A stretch of 12,784 nucleotides of DNA from Clostridia bacterium (lineage in GTDB: Bacteria; Bacillota; Clostridia; Oscillospirales; Butyricicoccaceae), in NCBI GenBank assembly GCA_017407765.1, contig JAFQVZ010000171.1:1-12784 (forward strand), read 5' to 3'. The notes under the pieces are model-generated. The model ran no database searches. It was not told the origin of the DNA and was given only the letters and a program-made list of their open reading frames with translations. Of this stretch, positions 1 through 7,632 are shown in pieces. Each line of letters opens with the position of its first letter. The first letter of the stretch is position 1. A program made the position numbers and the translations under genes.

Positions 1-154
1 GATGACATAACCCTCCGCATAATCCATATACATAATACCACATTTTCTGTATATGTACATTATTTTTGTAAAAATAGGTCGATATTTTATATACTGCAGG
101 TTCATATAATTTGTTCCATTAATTATAATAATTTCCTGTTTTTCCAAATAAATA
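1..154. other. AT-rich intergenic segment at left edge, possible start of a next minus-strand gene
   Basis: No gene of useful length is contained here. On the minus strand a purine-rich GGAGGG (about 11-16) lies two bases before an ATG at 8-6, so a gene could begin at the very edge and continue outside the window; the spacing is short and only two codons are visible. Upstream of it is a weak promoter-like pair, TGTACA then TATTAT (minus, -10 at 32-37) with 16 bp between. That -10 box touches an inverted repeat, CATATACA (25-32) and TGTATATG (48-55). All of this is suggestive only. Confidence 0.3.
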
Positions 155-186
155 AAACGCACCTTTCATGAAGGTGCGTTTTTTAG
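154..186. terminator. Rho-independent terminator, probably bidirectional
   Basis: Perfect GC-rich stem ACGCACCTT / AAGGTGCGT (157-165 with 171-179) extended by A-T pairs on both sides, with a 5-nt loop. Reading on the minus strand it follows the coiled-coil gene stop codon by about 15 nt and is followed by TTTTATTTATTT. On the plus strand the T-run is even better (six T), so it would stop transcription from either direction. Confidence 0.85.
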
Positions 187-196
187 TACTATGGAC

Positions 197-1135
197 TTAT
201 TTTACTCGTATAAGCGTATCAAGCAGCCCGGCTGCCTTATCTCTTTCATGCCTGTATGTATTCTTCATGCTCTCAAGTTTGCCGTAAACATGGGATATCT
301 TATCGAGAACAGACCTTGTTTCACCGCGTGAATCGTTGATCCTTCCCTGCACCGTAAGGTCGACAAGAAGGCCGTCGAAAATAAAGTCGGCTCCCTTAAG
401 GGTGCTCATTGTATTTACGTTATAAATGGGCAGGCCCACATCAAGATCCTTAAGCGCATTCCTCAAAACCCCTATACGCTCCTGGAGCCTGCGCTGGCGC
501 TCTCTGACCTGATCAAGCTTTTTCTGCTTGGCTGCAGTTGCCACCATGCCGCCGCCCGCGGCATCCCATACGCCAAGGCTGCTTGCCGAATCCAGCATCG
601 AAACGATTTCACGGGCCTCTCCTCTGGCAAGGGATGCCGCTCCCATGGCACGGTCGATATCCCTTATCCGTCTGTCAAGCTCGTCGATATACCTATCGAG
701 ATCCTCTACCTCTTTGCCATGTTCGGGGTCGGTCTTCATATACTCTTTCAGTTCATCATACTTATCACGTATCCTTACCTCAAGGCCATCGTAGCTCTGA
801 AGAGCCGCCTTTGCGCTGCGCAGCTTTACACGGCACTCCTCAAGGCTGCCGAGAGCATCGCGATGCATGGTCTCCGCCTCATGGACATCAAAGCGCTCTT
901 TTTCAAGCATGGGTTCGATTTTTCCGGTCAATGAGTAAAAAAATGTTTTAAGTGATCTCTTTTCAAGAAGAGCAACATCACTCTTTTCCTTATTGAGCCT
1001 GTTGCGCTGCTGATATTCCTGCTTTCTGAGGCTGTCTTCCATCTCATTGAGCAGAGATAACTCTTTTTCTATCTCTTTTCGGCACTCCACCTGATGCTCA
1101 AGACCACTGAGTTCCTGCCTTAACCGATTCTTCAT
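197..1135 (-). CDS. Coiled-coil protein of unknown function (312 aa)
   Basis: I do not recognise a named family. From the chosen start the protein is 312 aa. The first ~170 residues are charged, heptad-like and rich in Glu, Lys, Arg and Leu, as expected for long coiled coils. They are interrupted by an Ala/Gly/Ser-rich stretch (about 165-205) containing SLGVWDAAGGGM, then a second helical section, a short more globular-looking part (about 235-270) and a final coiled-coil tail. There is no signal peptide or membrane segment, so it is probably cytosolic. The longest frame opens 10 codons earlier, but only the ATG at 1135 has a Shine-Dalgarno sequence (AAAGGGG, about 8 nt upstream). It has its own promoter (1174-1201) and a terminator, so it looks monocistronic even though it follows groEL. 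The W-D-x-x-G-G-G signature resembles uncharacterised Firmicutes proteins I have a vague memory of; function is unknown. Confidence 0.8.
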   Translation of the reverse strand: MKNRLRQELSGLEHQVECRKEIEKELSLLNEMEDSLRKQEYQQRNRLNKEKSDVALLEKRSLKTFFYSLTGKIEPMLEKERFDVHEAETMHRDALGSLEECRVKLRSAKAALQSYDGLEVRIRDKYDELKEYMKTDPEHGKEVEDLDRYIDELDRRIRDIDRAMGAASLARGEAREIVSMLDSASSLGVWDAAGGGMVATAAKQKKLDQVRERQRRLQERIGVLRNALKDLDVGLPIYNVNTMSTLKGADFIFDGLLVDLTVQGRINDSRGETRSVLDKISHVYGKLESMKNTYRHERDKAAGLLDTLIRVK

Positions 1136-1173
1136 CAACGCCGCCCCTTTCTGCTGAAATACCATTTTACTCT

Positions 1174-1201
1174 ATTATAACTTAGACTGTCTATTTTGCA
1201 A
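1174..1201 (-). promoter_or_regulatory. Sigma-A-type promoter of the coiled-coil gene
   Basis: On the minus strand TTGCAA (1196-1201), a 16-bp spacer and a perfect TATAAT (1174-1179). The start would be near 1167, giving a leader of about 30 nt that contains the AAAGGGG ribosome binding site. The -35 box lies in a 12-bp palindrome, ATTTTGCAAAAT (1193-1204), that is also the T-tract of the groEL terminator. Confidence 0.65.
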
Positions 1202-1235
1202 AATGTTCCCCCGCAAGAAAATCTTACGGGGGAAC
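1193..1235 (-). terminator. Rho-independent terminator of groES-groEL
   Basis: On the minus strand the transcript forms GTTCCCCCG.AAGA with its complement (1205-1235). One internal U-G wobble pairs only in the minus-strand RNA; it is a C-A mismatch on the plus strand. A 3-nt loop separates the arms, and ATTTTGC follows. It lies 18 nt after the groEL stop. Confidence 0.85.
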
Positions 1236-1252
1236 AGACAAATATATTCAGA

Positions 1253-2884
<1,632 letters not shown>

Positions 2885-2905
2885 TTACCTCCGGTTAACT
2901 ATGAA

Positions 2906-3208
<303 letters not shown>

Positions 3209-3237
3209 CTATGTTTTTATAATAATCATTAAGGATT

Positions 3238-3264
3238 TTAGCACTCTTTTGTTTCGAGTGCTAA
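3238..3264. promoter_or_regulatory. CIRCE operator (HrcA binding site)
   Basis: TTAGCACTC, nine spacer bases, GAGTGCTAA: all 18 arm positions match the CIRCE consensus. It begins only a few bases downstream of the predicted groES transcription start, the classical position. HrcA is known to bind this dyad and repress groESL and dnaK operons until heat shock; the hrcA gene itself is not in the window. Confidence 0.98.
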
Positions 3265-3275
3265 ACACTGTAACT

Positions 3276-3304
3276 ATAATAAGACATTCACTGTTAATTT
3301 GCAA
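3276..3304 (-). promoter_or_regulatory. Sigma-A promoter of groES-groEL
   Basis: Minus strand TTGCAA (3299-3304), 17-bp spacer, TATTAT (3276-3281). The predicted start, near 3268-3270, lies just before the CIRCE dyad, so bound HrcA would block initiation or escape. Confidence 0.8.
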
Positions 3305-3305
3305 G

Positions 3306-3376
3306 ACCCAATTTGAAATAATTTATGAATATCTCCTGAATTATTTGTGATTTTTAGACAAAGTCACAAATTGGGT
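3306..3376. repeat. 71-bp nested inverted repeat between the lipid kinase gene and the groES promoter
   Basis: Outer arms ACCCAATTTG (3306-3315) and CAAATTGGGT (3367-3376) are perfect 10-bp complements. Directly inside, AAATAATT (3316-3323) pairs with AATTATTT (3339-3346). A competing pair, ATTTGTGA (3343-3350) with TCACAAAT (3364-3371), overlaps both. It may end lipid-kinase transcripts before the groES promoter, but it has no U-run of the usual kind. It touches the groES -35 box (3299-3304) to within 1 bp. The 61 bp between it and the lipid kinase stop hold only a small hairpin (3397-3410). Confidence 0.5.
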
Positions 3377-3438
3377 GCTGGCACATTGCAGTTTGCCGGT
3401 TTCAGAACCGTATTCAAGTCTTTGCAGATATTTACGTT

Positions 3439-4356
3439 TTATTCCAGCACCGACGAACCCTTTGGGATCACGAATCTCAGCTTCTGCGGCTCGATCCTCA
3501 TAGATATATGACGGCTCTCAACAACTTCACCGTCGAGATTGATGCACATATCTTCATTGCTCTTGGAAAAGATCTTTATCTCTTTTGCCTGCTTGTATGT
3601 AATATACTGCGAAAGCTCTTTATACCTTCCGCTTTTATACTTGGAAACAAGAGCTGCCGCCTCAAGGCGACTTACCTTTTTAACCAGCAGAACATCCAGA
3701 AGCCCGTCGCCTATTTTGGAACAAGGCACCGGGCAGAATCCTCCGCCATAAAACCTGCCGTTTCCGATAAAAACGAGAGTGTAGTTGCCGTCAAGCTGTT
3801 CGCCGTCAATATTGATATAATATTCTTTTCCAATGCCGCGTATGACACACTCGACCGCCGATGCCGCATAAGGAAGAAGCCCGTTTCCGAACATTTTATA
3901 TTTGCCTTTTCCCCGGGCCACCTCGGCATCTATTCCTACAGAAAGAACGTTGATCGAACAGCCGCAGTCAGACCTTATGTAATCAATATCTATCTCGGTG
4001 CCGTCTATCAGCCTGTCAAGGTCGAGAAATGCCTCTCTGCCTCCCTCAAACAGCTTTACATAGTCGTTTCCGGTTCCTATGGGAATGCTTGTAAAAGAAC
4101 AGTTCTCCCCTGCTTCAGCGGCTCCCGCAGCAACCTCGTTGAGTGTGCCGTCACCGCCGCAGGCATAGAAGCGTAGCTTTCCTTCAAACTTTCTCGCGCT
4201 ATGTATAACTATCTCTGTGGCATGTTTTGGATGGGCTGTAAGATAAATATCATACTCAAGGCCTCGCGCCTTGCACACCTTTTCAATATTCTTAACCACC
4301 GACGCGCTGTTATCCCTTCTGCCCGCCGTAGGATTAATGATGAAAATATGCCTCAT
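3439..4356 (-). CDS. Diacylglycerol kinase family lipid kinase (DagK/YegS/DgkB type)
   Basis: Soluble lipid kinase of the DAGK catalytic family, which phosphorylates diacylglycerol or a related lipid alcohol with ATP at the inner face of the membrane, recycling it into phospholipid synthesis. The 305 residues match the family. Visible motifs are INPTAG (7-12), the nucleotide-binding GGDGTLNE (67-74) and PIGTGND (92-98) in the N-terminal domain, then the C-terminal beta-sandwich with SVGIDAEVA (about 139-147), GNGRFYGGGF and a late INLDGE. No membrane segment is seen. The start ATG follows GGTGAG at 6 nt and GGAGG at 12 nt. It lies 23 nt after the RNA methyltransferase gene and is probably co-transcribed with it. 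The exact substrate (diacylglycerol, undecaprenol or other) cannot be told from the sequence. Confidence 0.93.
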   Translation of the reverse strand: MRHIFIINPTAGRRDNSASVVKNIEKVCKARGLEYDIYLTAHPKHATEIVIHSARKFEGKLRFYACGGDGTLNEVAAGAAEAGENCSFTSIPIGTGNDYVKLFEGGREAFLDLDRLIDGTEIDIDYIRSDCGCSINVLSVGIDAEVARGKGKYKMFGNGLLPYAASAVECVIRGIGKEYYINIDGEQLDGNYTLVFIGNGRFYGGGFCPVPCSKIGDGLLDVLLVKKVSRLEAAALVSKYKSGRYKELSQYITYKQAKEIKIFSKSNEDMCINLDGEVVESRHISMRIEPQKLRFVIPKGSSVLE

Positions 4357-4379
4357 AAAGGCTCACCGCCTCCGATTGC

Positions 4380-5492
4380 TTATTTGAAATACATATAAAG
4401 ATCGCACTTGATCATGCCGTTATAGAGCTTGCGCTTCTTATCAGCCTTAGCTCCGAAATGCTGCTCGAACTCGGCATCGGACGTAATAATATACTTTTTC
4501 ACCGAGTCGCAGCCTTTGAGCCTCATTCCAAGGCCCTTATACAGCCTGCGAGCATGCTCGAAATCAAACATTCTCTGGCCATAGGGAGGATTTGTAATGA
4601 TAACACTGCGATCTTTAGGATAATTGATCTTGAGAGCATCGCCCTGCTTGACCTCGATACAGTCAGCCACACCGGCGCGTCGCGCATTCTCAATGGTCAT
4701 CTCGACGCATTTAGGATCGATGTCATAGCCGTAAATGGGCAGCTTCTCGTGGCGCTCCTGAGCTTTATAGCGCTCTTTGACTTCATCAAACACCGATGTG
4801 TCAAAAAAGCCCCAGCTCTCGGCATCAAAATCTCGTCTTGCGCCGGGCATGATACCAAGAGCAGCCATTGCCGCCTCAATTATAATGGTGCCGCTGCCGC
4901 AGAAGGGATCGATAAGTGTTTCACGGCCTCTGTATCTTGCGACCTTGACCATAGATGCAGCCAGTGTCTCGCGAATAGTGGCCTCGTTGCTCTCCTGCTT
5001 ATAGCCTCTCTTGTAAAGGGGCGCTCCGGTGGTGTCGAGATAAATCTCGGCAGTATCCTTGATGATGGCAAACTGGATCTGATACTTGGCGCCGGTCTCG
5101 TCCAGCCACGAAACATGATATTTTTCCTTGAGACGCTCAACAGCCGCCTTTTTGATGATGCTCTGGCAGCTGGGAACGCTGTGAAGCTTGGAATCGAGGC
5201 AATAGCCCTTTACGGGGAAGCTGTCTTTTACTCCGACCATCTTTTCCCACGCAATGGATTTTACTCCCTGAAAAAGCTGCTCGAATGTAAACGCCTTAAA
5301 GCGTGCAAGTTCGAGCAGAACTCGCTCGCCGCAGCGCAGAATAACATTCGCGCGGGCACATTCGGCCATATCGCCCGAAAAACGAACTCGTCCATTCTCG
5401 CTGACGACATCTTCAAACCCGTTGAACTTGAGCTCATCAGCTACAAGGCCCTCTGTTCCCATCAGACAGGGAACCACAAAATTATATTTCAT
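4380..5492 (-). CDS. THUMP-domain class I SAM-dependent RNA methyltransferase (RlmL/YpsC family)
   Basis: Probable 23S rRNA N2-guanine methyltransferase related to the methylase half of E. coli RlmL and to B. subtilis YpsC. The 370 residues show an N-terminal ferredoxin-like plus THUMP RNA-binding region (about 1-155), the family connector LYKRGYKQ (159-166), the SAM-binding motif I DPFCGSGT (195-202), acidic motif II in GYDIDP (255-260), and the catalytic motif IV NPPYGQR (301-307) typical of base N-methylation. It lacks the second, RlmK-like domain of the E. coli fusion, as usual in Firmicutes. GAGG lies 7 nt before the ATG. A clear promoter (5543-5571) stands in front, so it leads a two-gene operon with the lipid kinase. 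The modified base is inferred from family membership only. Confidence 0.94.
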   Translation of the reverse strand: MKYNFVVPCLMGTEGLVADELKFNGFEDVVSENGRVRFSGDMAECARANVILRCGERVLLELARFKAFTFEQLFQGVKSIAWEKMVGVKDSFPVKGYCLDSKLHSVPSCQSIIKKAAVERLKEKYHVSWLDETGAKYQIQFAIIKDTAEIYLDTTGAPLYKRGYKQESNEATIRETLAASMVKVARYRGRETLIDPFCGSGTIIIEAAMAALGIMPGARRDFDAESWGFFDTSVFDEVKERYKAQERHEKLPIYGYDIDPKCVEMTIENARRAGVADCIEVKQGDALKINYPKDRSVIITNPPYGQRMFDFEHARRLYKGLGMRLKGCDSVKKYIITSDAEFEQHFGAKADKKRKLYNGMIKCDLYMYFK

Positions 5493-5542
5493 TTCTATTC
5501 CTCATATTTCATATGTTTGCCGAACAAACCCGGCTGTTATAT

Positions 5543-5571
5543 ATTATCCAACAATTTGCCTCTTTTTGCAA
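5543..5571 (-). promoter_or_regulatory. Sigma-A promoter of the methyltransferase - lipid kinase operon
   Basis: Minus strand TTGCAA (5566-5571), exactly 17 bp, GATAAT (5543-5548). The start would be near 5535-5537, giving a leader of about 45 nt containing small alternative hairpins (GCCG/CGGC or GTTTG/CAAAC, about 5515-5533) before the GAGG ribosome binding site. Confidence 0.78.
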
Positions 5572-5612
5572 CAATATCTTGCAAATATTCGATTTTGAAG
5601 TATGTTTTATAC

Positions 5613-5642
5613 AGAAAAAGGCCCCCGGAATATCCGAGGGCC
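5613..5642 (-). terminator. Rho-independent terminator of hpf
   Basis: On the minus strand GGCCC.CGG pairs with CCG.GGGCC (5620-5642, one G-U pair, short AT loop) and is followed by TTTTTCTGT. It lies about 37 nt after the hpf stop and upstream of the next promoter, separating the two units. Confidence 0.9.
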
Positions 5643-5679
5643 AGACAGCACTTTTATTAAGATTAAGAAAGCAGAAGGA

Positions 5680-6219
5680 TTATTCCTTGGAGATCAGCAT
5701 GCCATAGCCGCCGTTCTTTCTCTTATATACGACGCAATACTTGCCGTTCTCGTCGCTGTTGATAAAGAAGAAGAACTCGTGGTTCAGCAGATTCATCTGC
5801 ATGATAGCATCTTCGACTGTCATGGGCTTTACATCGAGCTCCTTTGTGCGGACCAGAGCGAACTCTGTCTCTTCTGCGATGGGCTCTGCAACCTCTTCTG
5901 CGCCGAGAGACTTAGCAAAAGACTCCTGACGTGTCTTCTTGGACAGTCTTGTCTTATTCTTCTGGATCTGGCGCTCGATGCTTGCGACAACACCGTCGAC
6001 TGCCTTCAGCATGTCGTCAGCTGTTTCTTCAGCTCTGAAGTAGAAGCTGCGATAGCTTACTGTCAGCTCGACTGTATGCTCGTTTCTGTTGAAGCTGTAT
6101 GCTACTGTAGCATCAGCCTCTTCACCGAAATACTTGTTGAGCTTTTCGCACTTCTTCTCGATATATTCTTTGCGATCGCTGTAGATCTTAGCCTTTCTTT
6201 CGTTAAACTTTACGTTCAT
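5680..6219 (-). CDS. hpf: Ribosome hibernation promoting factor, long form (HPF/RaiA/YfiA)
   Basis: Binds the decoding region of idle ribosomes and dimerises them into 100S particles during starvation. The 179 residues are the long form. The N-terminal S30AE domain (about 1-100) has the expected pattern, including VELTVSYRSFYFRAEE and DMLKAVDGVVASIERQIQKNKTR. A Glu/Ala-rich linker follows (about 101-120). The C-terminal dimerisation domain (about 122-179) carries RTKELDVKPMTVEDAIMQM, NHEFFFFIN and VVYKRKNGGYGMLI. AAGGAGT sits 6 nt before the ATG. It lies 47 nt downstream of the amidohydrolase with no terminator and no convincing promoter between, so it is probably transcribed from the strong promoter at 7473-7501. 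Its own terminator follows. Confidence 0.98.
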   Translation of the reverse strand: MNVKFNERKAKIYSDRKEYIEKKCEKLNKYFGEEADATVAYSFNRNEHTVELTVSYRSFYFRAEETADDMLKAVDGVVASIERQIQKNKTRLSKKTRQESFAKSLGAEEVAEPIAEETEFALVRTKELDVKPMTVEDAIMQMNLLNHEFFFFINSDENGKYCVVYKRKNGGYGMLISKE

Positions 6220-6266
6220 AATGTTACTCCTTTTTATTGTGCTTGCTGCGCGGCAGGATGTCAGAG

Positions 6267-7403
6267 TTACTTCACTCTCTTACCATTTACAAATACAGCC
6301 TCTGCCTTGCTGAGGAAGTCAAAGGGATGCTTTGTCCATACAACAATATCGGCATCCTTGCCCACTGCGATGGAACCAACTCGATCTTCAACTCCCGAGG
6401 CCTTTGCGGCGTTGATCGTAATGGATCTGATGGCAGCATCCATGTCGAGACCTTCTCTTACGCAGACTGCGGCACTTACATTAAGGTGCTGCAGAGGGCC
6501 AACGGGATGGTCGGTCGTCAGAGCGACCTCGATGCCCTGTGCGTTAAGGATGCCTGCTGTCTTAAGGCTTCTGTTGGAAGTCTCAGGCTTGCTGCTGCCC
6601 GAAAGGACGGGTCCGATGACGGGGATGACCCCTGCCTCTTTAAGCTGGCGAGCAGCTCTGACTCCGTCGGTAGCATGGATAATAGTATAACGGATACCAA
6701 ACTCATTTGCAACTCTGATTGCAGTCAAAATATCATCGCATCTGTGCGCATGGATATGTGCCATCAGCTCGCCCTTGATGACGGGAATAAGCGCTTCGCA
6801 CTTTTCGTCGTATGCAGGATCCTTTCCGGCTTCCTTCTTTTCGAGATACTGCTTTGCCTTGAGCAGCGCATTTCTCAGAATTGCAGCCGATGCCATTCTT
6901 GTCTGGGGAGCCTTCTGCTTAAGACCATAGCTGCTCTTGGGGTTCTCGCCCAGAGCCATCTTCATCGAGCAGGGTGCCTTTACGATCATATCGGAGATAT
7001 CATCGCCTACCAGCTTGATAAATGCCATCTCGCCGCCAATAACATTGGCCGAGCCGGGGCCTACAACTGCCGATGTAACGCCGCATCCAACAGAATCTGC
7101 GAAAGAGGGATCAAAGGGATAGATGCCATCGACAGCCTTGAGATGAGGTGTTACGGGATCGGTCATCTCATTGACGTCGTTGCCTTCCCATCTGACATTC
7201 TGCTCATAAATGCCGATATGCGTATGAGCATCGATGAAGCCGGGCATAATATAACCGCCCTTTGCATCATAAACCTCGTCGTTTGTTTCGGGTGCGTCTG
7301 CTATATCACCAAAGGCTGTAATAACGCCATCCTTAAAATCAACATATCCGTTTGCGAATTCCTGTCCTTCCGCCGTAATAAGGCGGCCACCAAGTATTCT
7401 CAT
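6267..7403 (-). CDS. Metal-dependent amidohydrolase (imidazolonepropionase-related)
   Basis: Hydrolase of the amidohydrolase superfamily, TIM-barrel type with a small beta domain made of both termini; substrate unknown. The 378 residues show the beta-domain start MRILGGRLIT, the PGFIDAHTHIG metal motif (54-64; His 60 and His 62), HIHAHR (216-221), IIHATDG (241-247), TTDHP (296-300; likely catalytic Asp 298) and the closing GKDADIVVW ... VFVNGKRVK typical of the family. GENPK at about 152-156 is where a bridging Lys could lie. The frame is open for 11 more codons upstream, but AGGAGG lies 8 nt before the ATG at 7403, which I take as the start. A near-consensus promoter (7473-7501) and a 5'-terminal dyad lie in front; hpf follows. 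No signal peptide, so cytosolic. Close relatives are usually annotated just as amidohydrolase. Confidence 0.92.
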   Translation of the reverse strand: MRILGGRLITAEGQEFANGYVDFKDGVITAFGDIADAPETNDEVYDAKGGYIMPGFIDAHTHIGIYEQNVRWEGNDVNEMTDPVTPHLKAVDGIYPFDPSFADSVGCGVTSAVVGPGSANVIGGEMAFIKLVGDDISDMIVKAPCSMKMALGENPKSSYGLKQKAPQTRMASAAILRNALLKAKQYLEKKEAGKDPAYDEKCEALIPVIKGELMAHIHAHRCDDILTAIRVANEFGIRYTIIHATDGVRAARQLKEAGVIPVIGPVLSGSSKPETSNRSLKTAGILNAQGIEVALTTDHPVGPLQHLNVSAAVCVREGLDMDAAIRSITINAAKASGVEDRVGSIAVGKDADIVVWTKHPFDFLSKAEAVFVNGKRVK

Positions 7404-7433
7404 GTCATGTTCCTCCTGTCTTTTTATTTTCGA

Positions 7434-7467
7434 CACTATTTCCTATTTACAATTAATGGAAACAGTG
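7434..7467. promoter_or_regulatory. Operator-like dyad / 5'-terminal hairpin of the amidohydrolase transcript
   Basis: Arms CACTATTTCC (7434-7443) and GGAAACAGTG (7458-7467) with a 14-bp AT-rich centre. In the minus-strand RNA the single imperfection becomes a G-U pair, so a 10-bp hairpin would form at the very 5' end of the amidohydrolase mRNA. As DNA it covers the minus-strand start site and contains the -35 box (7446-7451) of the opposite promoter, so a bound repressor could silence both. Confidence 0.5.
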
Positions 7468-7474
7468 TTATTAT
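7446..7474 (+). promoter_or_regulatory. Candidate plus-strand sigma-A promoter (small RNA)
   Basis: Plus strand TTTACA (7446-7451), 17-bp spacer, TATTAT (7469-7474). The start would be near 7481. It overlaps the divergent amidohydrolase promoter by 2 bp at the -10 boxes. It matters because a strong plus-strand terminator follows at 7583-7616. Confidence 0.5.
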
Positions 7475-7501
7475 TATCTCAGAACACAGCGCAAATGTCA
7501 A
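7473..7501 (-). promoter_or_regulatory. Near-consensus sigma-A promoter of amidohydrolase-hpf
   Basis: Minus strand TTGACA (7496-7501, perfect), 17-bp spacer, GATAAT (7473-7478, one mismatch). The start would be near 7466-7468, giving a leader of about 63 nt that opens with the dyad at 7434-7467. This is the best promoter match in the window. Confidence 0.85.
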
Positions 7502-7618
7502 ACAAAACTTCGGCATTTGCGGTGTGCTCTGACAATTTTCGGGGACACACCGTTCATATCTTTATCCCCACAACCCCACTTTGGCCGCTTTTCCATGTGA
7601 AGAGCGGCCCCTTTTTAT
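7481..7618 (+). ncRNA. Candidate small RNA (~138 nt), not recognised
   Basis: Bounded by a TTTACA-17-TATTAT promoter and a plus-strand intrinsic terminator, with no protein gene on this strand. The 5' part forms a 15-bp stem-loop (7485-7499 with 7512-7526, one G-G mismatch and one U-G pair) with loop AAACAAAACTTC. The 3' arm of this stem, CGGTGTG (7520-7526), can instead pair perfectly with CACACCG (7546-7552), so two folds compete. Between 7565 and 7579 an apparently unpaired C-rich stretch holds TCCCC and ACCCC, the kind of sequence with which Firmicutes trans-acting small RNAs pair to ribosome binding sites. The frame open on this strand has no ribosome binding site and reads on past the terminator, so I do not call it coding. 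It does not look like 6S, SRP, tmRNA or RNase P RNA. Confidence 0.45.
7583..7618 (+). terminator. Plus-strand rho-independent terminator
   Basis: GGCCGCTTTTC (7583-7593) pairs with GAAGAGCGGCC (7599-7609) around a 5-nt loop, followed by CCTTTTTATT. One pair is U-G in the plus-strand RNA but A-C in the minus-strand RNA, and only the plus side has a T-run, so the terminator faces right. It is tail-to-tail with the S1-gene terminator about 20 bp away. Confidence 0.75.
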
Positions 7619-7632
7619 TCCGGGGATATTAC

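Noticed and set aside
3397..3410. CGGTT-TCAG-AACCG hairpin as terminator of the lipid kinase gene
   Set aside because: Only five pairs and no T-run on either strand.
6236..6264. CTGACA-17-CACAAT before hpf as a promoter
   Set aside because: The predicted start would fall inside the Shine-Dalgarno sequence of hpf, and the -10 is poor.
4458..7532. Three further long plus-strand frames (4458-5660, 5602-6690, 6237-7532)
   Set aside because: They are antisense to the methyltransferase, HPF and amidohydrolase genes, cross terminators and promoters, and show no protein-family features.
7481..7618. 6S RNA, SRP RNA, raiA-motif RNA or a riboswitch for a plus-strand gene
   Set aside because: It lacks the closing stem and central bubble of 6S and the conserved SRP loop. 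The raiA motif would be upstream of hpf, and no plus-strand gene follows. A new family remains possible.
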